NCBI GenBank assembly: GCA_028023455.1
Contig: JAQFVV010000157.1
Location: 1,798,001-1,862,000, forward strand
Direction of reading: 5' to 3'
Length of the DNA: 64,000 nt
Source of the DNA: Epiperipatus broadwayi
Taxonomy: Eukaryota > Onychophora > Udeonychophora > Euonychophora > Peripatidae
Shown: in pieces, positions 41,601 through 47,600 of the stretch
Numbering within the stretch: the first letter of the stretch is position 1
How the letters are laid out: every line of letters starts with the position of its first letter
Position numbers and translations under genes: made by a program
The notes under the pieces: generated by a model
What the model was told of the DNA's origin: nothing
Databases searched by the model: none
Seen by the model: the letters and a program-made list of their open reading frames with translations, nothing else

Positions 41601-44600
41601 AGTAAATGCTATAAATAAATTAAAAGTAAGAAACTATACTATGGCCTTATTAATTTTAATTTAATGTGATTATTTGTGGACATATATTTTTGGAAGATAT
41701 TTTTTTTTCGAACAGCTAATAACAAGCTCATAAAAACAGATGGTATTTAAACAAGCAATGACTTTTTAATTTCCTTGGTAAAAAATAAAAGAATATTTTG
41801 TAGACTACAAAACATCACACGATCACTATTTCTTATGCTTGCACATAACTTATTAACACAGGCAAAACTCTCCATATAGTAGTGCCACTCAACTAGTCTG
41901 GGGATATTGGATGAGTAGGCACTAGATGGGGATTTTATGCACAAGCCTTCTGGCATCCATTGATTATTCTGGCTCACACTGAGTGGCACTACTGCATGGA
42001 GAGTTTTGCCTGTGTTAATATTGTGTAGAGTGCAAAGCTACAATATTGGTAAATTTGAATAGACTTGTAAAGAGCTTTATATTTATCAAATTATACCATG
42101 TCAAAAAAAGTTTGATATTTTGCAAATATTGGAAAAATGCAGAAAATCCCTAAATAATTATATATTAACTATGAATAAATATTTTTTAAGGATAAATTCT
42201 GTTAGAACTATTCTGTTACAATTATTTAATACCATGTAATATTATATGCAGAATTAATGTACAGAAAGTGATTATTGTTTATGTAATATATATTTTTAAA
42301 AAATATAATTTAAAATAACTAGACAAAAAAAAATCAGTGAAATGAAATTAAAATAAAAGAAGCCAATATTTTCAAATGTCATGGTTAAGTTTTGATTTCA
42401 TTGTGAAAGATATAATGGAAAAAAAAAATCCAGTGAAATTTTTAATAGGAGTTAATTAAGTGATTAAAAGTTCAATAGTAAACAAATAATCAAACATTTC
42501 ATACCCCCCCCCCCCCAAAAAAAAAAACGTATTTCATTACATTAAATAATTTTTAATAAAAAATGAATATGAATCATTAACAAATAATGTAGGGCATCCC
42601 TAATCATTAAAAATAAATGTTATAAAATAATAATAATACACTAAAATTCAATCCTAAAGCTGTTAATGCTTAATTTTATCCTAATTTCTTCATTAAAATG
42701 CAGTAGAGTATCATATATAAGGATAATCTTAAAAATACAGCTCTGATAAAATGTGAAGAGTAAAAATGTACTTTTTAAATATATGTGTTTACATACACAC
42801 ATAAAACAAAATTTATTTCTTATAATTATATACATGACAAATGGAATTACAAATAACTTAGTTTGTTTTTGTTTTTTTAATAGCAATATATAATTGAAAT
42901 CCTGAATCAATTATTGTACAGATTAAGTATGGATTACTTGCCGTACATGCAATTGTTAATATTTTCTGTATAGAAGACAATGTTAAAATTGAAGTGTTTT
43001 GTGAAAGCTATAAATTAAAATCAAGCTATTCATAATGAGTTACTTAATATTTAGAAAACAGTTTATTAAAAAATATAAAATATACAGGATAGTATATAAA
43101 AGAAGATTTTGGTAACTATAAAAAAAAAAAGCTAATATTTCATATATTTTAAAATTTTGTGGCACTATGTATAATGAGCATCTCAAGAGATGTTCTACTT
43201 GAAAGTTCCCTATACCAAATACAGATAGTGAATTATATACCTTAGTATTAAGAATTTATAGCCTAGCTTTAACTATCAAATTTTATAGAACCTAAATAAA
43301 AATAAATTACTAATAAATCAAATCTGATTTTTCAATCATTGGGTTTCTCGTGATACGAAAAATGATAACTTTTACTTGAAAATACTGTCTGAAAGAATCT
43401 GAAATCATTATGTAGAATGATGGTGGTTAATAATATTTGACAACAACCAGTTCAAAAAATGTTAATTTGCATAAGTACAGATTTTTTTTATCAGATTAGT
43501 TCAACAAAACTATGTTATATTTTCAATAGGAAATCCTATAGAGAATAAAACTTTAAGCATTAGGAAATCAAACAAATAGGTGCATATAAAAAAAAAGATT
43601 AAAGAAATTTCTGATCCAATATTTCATTTTTATATGTTCTCCTAACAAAAATATATTTACTCTTACAAAGAAATATGACTGACCTTTTTATGAGTTGGAT
43701 TTATTTAAGAAGCAGTTGGAGAATGAATATTAAAAAAATTGGAAAGCTTACCATAATAAATTCAAAGAACTCTTTTCCCATAAAGATGCTATTTGTATTG
43801 AGGAAAGATGTTAATTCAATCATGGTGTACCTGGTCACGAGTAGTATTTGTTCAATAATACCTCAAATATGAGCTTAAAAGTAATCTTTCATAATGGAAA
43901 TAAATTCCTTTCTGTATCTATTGCAAATGCTACAAACATGAGTCATATAATTATCATGAAGTTGCAATTAGAATTTTGCTGTAATTGCAGCTCAAATACA
44001 TTGAGCATTATTATAGGGACAAGCAAAACCACACTTGCTCCAGGAAGAAAAAAGTGTTGCTAGCAATCCTTTTATAGACATGAGAAACTACACCATTCTT
44101 TTTTGCACATTAAGCATAGAACTTAAAATAAAAAAAGTATAAAAACCAATAGATAAAATGCAATCTGGATTACATATTTGAAATAATTTCAGAGAATTAT
44201 TAGATATGGAAATTTTGAAGAACTGAATGAAGTTGAGAAAATTGTATGTCAGTTTCTAATGCATTTGCAACAATTTTTTTAGAAAATCATGACTTAAAAC
44301 TATCCTAAAATTGTTACTATTGTATTGGAAAATTCTTTGTTTTATATACAGAAAATAAACTTAAAGCAATCAATTTTTTTTTATATAAAAGCTAACAACT
44401 AATCATAGAAAAATTTCATACATATATATAAATTTACTTCATTGATATTTTATTGATTGAATAAGGTAAATAGTATCCTCTATAATCAAGCACATCTTTT
44501 TACTTAACTTCCCAATATTCATAATTAATATACTATTGACCATATTTGAAAACAATTTCCCCTTGAATAATGATATTTAGGTCCTTCTGATATGAGAATT

Positions 44601-47600
44601 GTTAATAGATGAAAGGTATAAAGAACAATTGAATTAAGTTTGAGAAAGCTGTATGGCAATTTCAAATGCATTTACAAAGACTTTTTAATATTTTTAAAAT
44701 CAGATAATGCTAAATCATAATTAAAATATATGATTCATACAAAAAAATTAATGGAATAACAAAATAGGGATTATTATAGTACAATAATTATCTTTGAGAA
44801 AGAATTACTCACTGCTCTCTTTAAATTGAATATTTCAAACTTATATGAAAAAAAGTTTCTATTGCCATATTTTAAGACATCCCACATTCTAACAATAATC
44901 TTTCATACACATTCTGTGTTTTTATGTTAGATGTGAAAAAAACCTTTTCTCTTTGGTTGGTGTTTGAATGTCATATGATTGATCATACAAATATTCTTTT
45001 TTTGGTCAATTAATTTTGTTTATTGCCCATAATTAATTCTAGAATAAAGTAATCATAATAATAAAATTATTTGTTAAAATATTCACTTACTAGTAGAAAA
45101 AATAATAGTTTTAATTCAAAATCATTGCCAAAGGTATTTGAAAAATATATTTTTTTTGTATTAACTTGAATTACAGAAATATCTATAATTAGTTCTAAAA
45201 CAAAATACAAAAAAATAAAACATCTGTTTTTATCCAATTGATCTATAAAATAAATATCATATTAAAGTAATGATTTTATTTTTTCTATTATAGCACAAAA
45301 TAATTTTATGAAGAAATATAAGCTGATGATGTAGCAGTTTTCAACCTTTAAAGGTTTGCAGTAATGTCAATACATATGTAATACAATAAAGTGATGAACT
45401 ACTTTATACATATAAAACTTTTTTTTTAAAATTAATGCAGCATAAAATATTAGTACTATCATGGAATGTTTGCATAGATGCTATGTATAATTAATATGTT
45501 TTTACTGTAAACTTTTGGAAAATATAGAATCTAAGTTATTTTTAAATGCAAAAATTCATTAACTTTTAAATGTTTATTTATAGAATAATAAATATTTAAT
45601 ATTTACTTCTAAAATCAAAAATAAAAATGCATGTTTTCAATGTGGAAGTTCTAACAAGCATTTTTATTTACCCTAATCAAAATAGATTTTCTTTAAATCG
45701 AAAGAAATGTCTGGTGTTAAAATTTTTGTTGCAGTTTTATTAAATTAATTTAATAAAAAAACCCATTACATTATATCAAGAATTCTGTTATTCAGTATAA
45801 TGGTTATTAATATGGTGATGTTTTGAAAAATTAGTCTTACTGGCAGAATTCTATGCTTTAGATACCATCATTTTCTATTACCTCATTTTATATATATATA
45901 TAAACTATAATGCAATACAGAGTTTTCCTAGAATCTATTTTTTTCATATATCCTAAATCTTAATTGTTAATAGATTATTCCATGCTTCAAATATTTTGAA
46001 TAATTTCTGTAGTCACAAATTTATAATAAAATATATTATTATCTTCATATATGAATAGTTTTAGTTCAATGTATTACTAATATTTAATAGATGGGGATTT
46101 TATATAATATGTTAATCATTACCTTTTTTAAAAAAACAAAAAACAAACTAGCTGACCAATGTTTTAAAGCATAGTAATTTTGTATAATTTTTTTTATTAT
46201 TAAATATCAAACATGAAAACGCTTCAATTTTAATGTTTTTTAAAATTATTTTATTGTTAAAATGTTTTTTATAAGTTGGACATCAAAGATAGAGGCAAAG
46301 CAACTCCACTAAATAGTAGACCAAACTATTTTTTAATTTTTCACTCCATAGTTGATAACTGATCCAGAAGCAATTACGTTTTAGGCCACTATCTTTAGCA
46401 TTTCTCTAGGATAAATATATAAAACCTTAGGCTAAATATAAAATTATTATTAACAGTACATTTAAATAAAAAGCGTGTGGATTTTAAATAATCATTTAAA
46501 AATTATGCAAAACTTACAGATGTTTATAACTGTTAAACAATGTTTGTAAGAAGAGTTGCTAAATTACATCTTGCAAATTTTGTTAAGTAGATAGACATTA
46601 GATCACAATCTGCATAAATTATGGTGTGTACTTCAATAAATTATATCTGAGGAAAGAACAACTATATTTTTCTAGGCAGGAATCTATTTTATCTTTTTAT
46701 ATCCAAGTATGTTTTACTTATATTTTTTATATATATCGAATCACATTTGTATCTAAATACTCATCTAAATTTGGCAATCATGGTTAATTAAAGGAGAGTC
46801 CTGATCATGTGCTTTAGTCAAAGATGAGCACAATTCCATTTAATTGATTGACATTTTTTCATATATACTATTTAGTTGAGAATTAATCAAAAAACTTTAA
46901 AGTCAAACATTGTGTTAAATATCTACATATTTTATATAGAGCTCCATTCAATTATAGACATATAAATCATCTTTGCTAGGTTACAAGATCAAAAAGAACA
47001 AAAATTAAGTATCATTAACTTGCACTTTGTGCATTTTTAGATATTTTATATATACCTAATCACATAAAAAGTTTCATTTATTTTTTGCAGGTGTACATTT
47101 TCAACAAATTTTTATAACTGCCAATTTACATTTAATATAGCCTTGATTTTTTTTTTTTTGAGTACAATTAACATATATGTATTTATATTATATCCAATTC
47201 AATAATTTAATTTATAAAATTAAAAATGATTTAAATACCCTTATTTTAAAGACATAAATTTTATTAATATTTTACATATTAGCAATAAGAAATGTACAAA
47301 TTAATATTGTGCAATATATTACAAATCTAATTCTATATATGCTCCTTTCTTCTTCTTCTTCATATACAACTACTGTATATATCTTATTAAATAATCACCA
47401 TCTTCTTATATCTTTAAGCAAATAATGTTTATTATTATAACAGTTTCGACTGTTCCTAGAGTCTTCTTCAGATCTGGTGGAAAGGGAAAGGTAGAGGAAT
47501 AGATTGAGATCTGAAGAAGACTGCGAGGAACAGTCGAAACTGTTATTATAATAATAAACATTATTTGCCTAAAGTTGATTATTTAATAAGATATATTACA

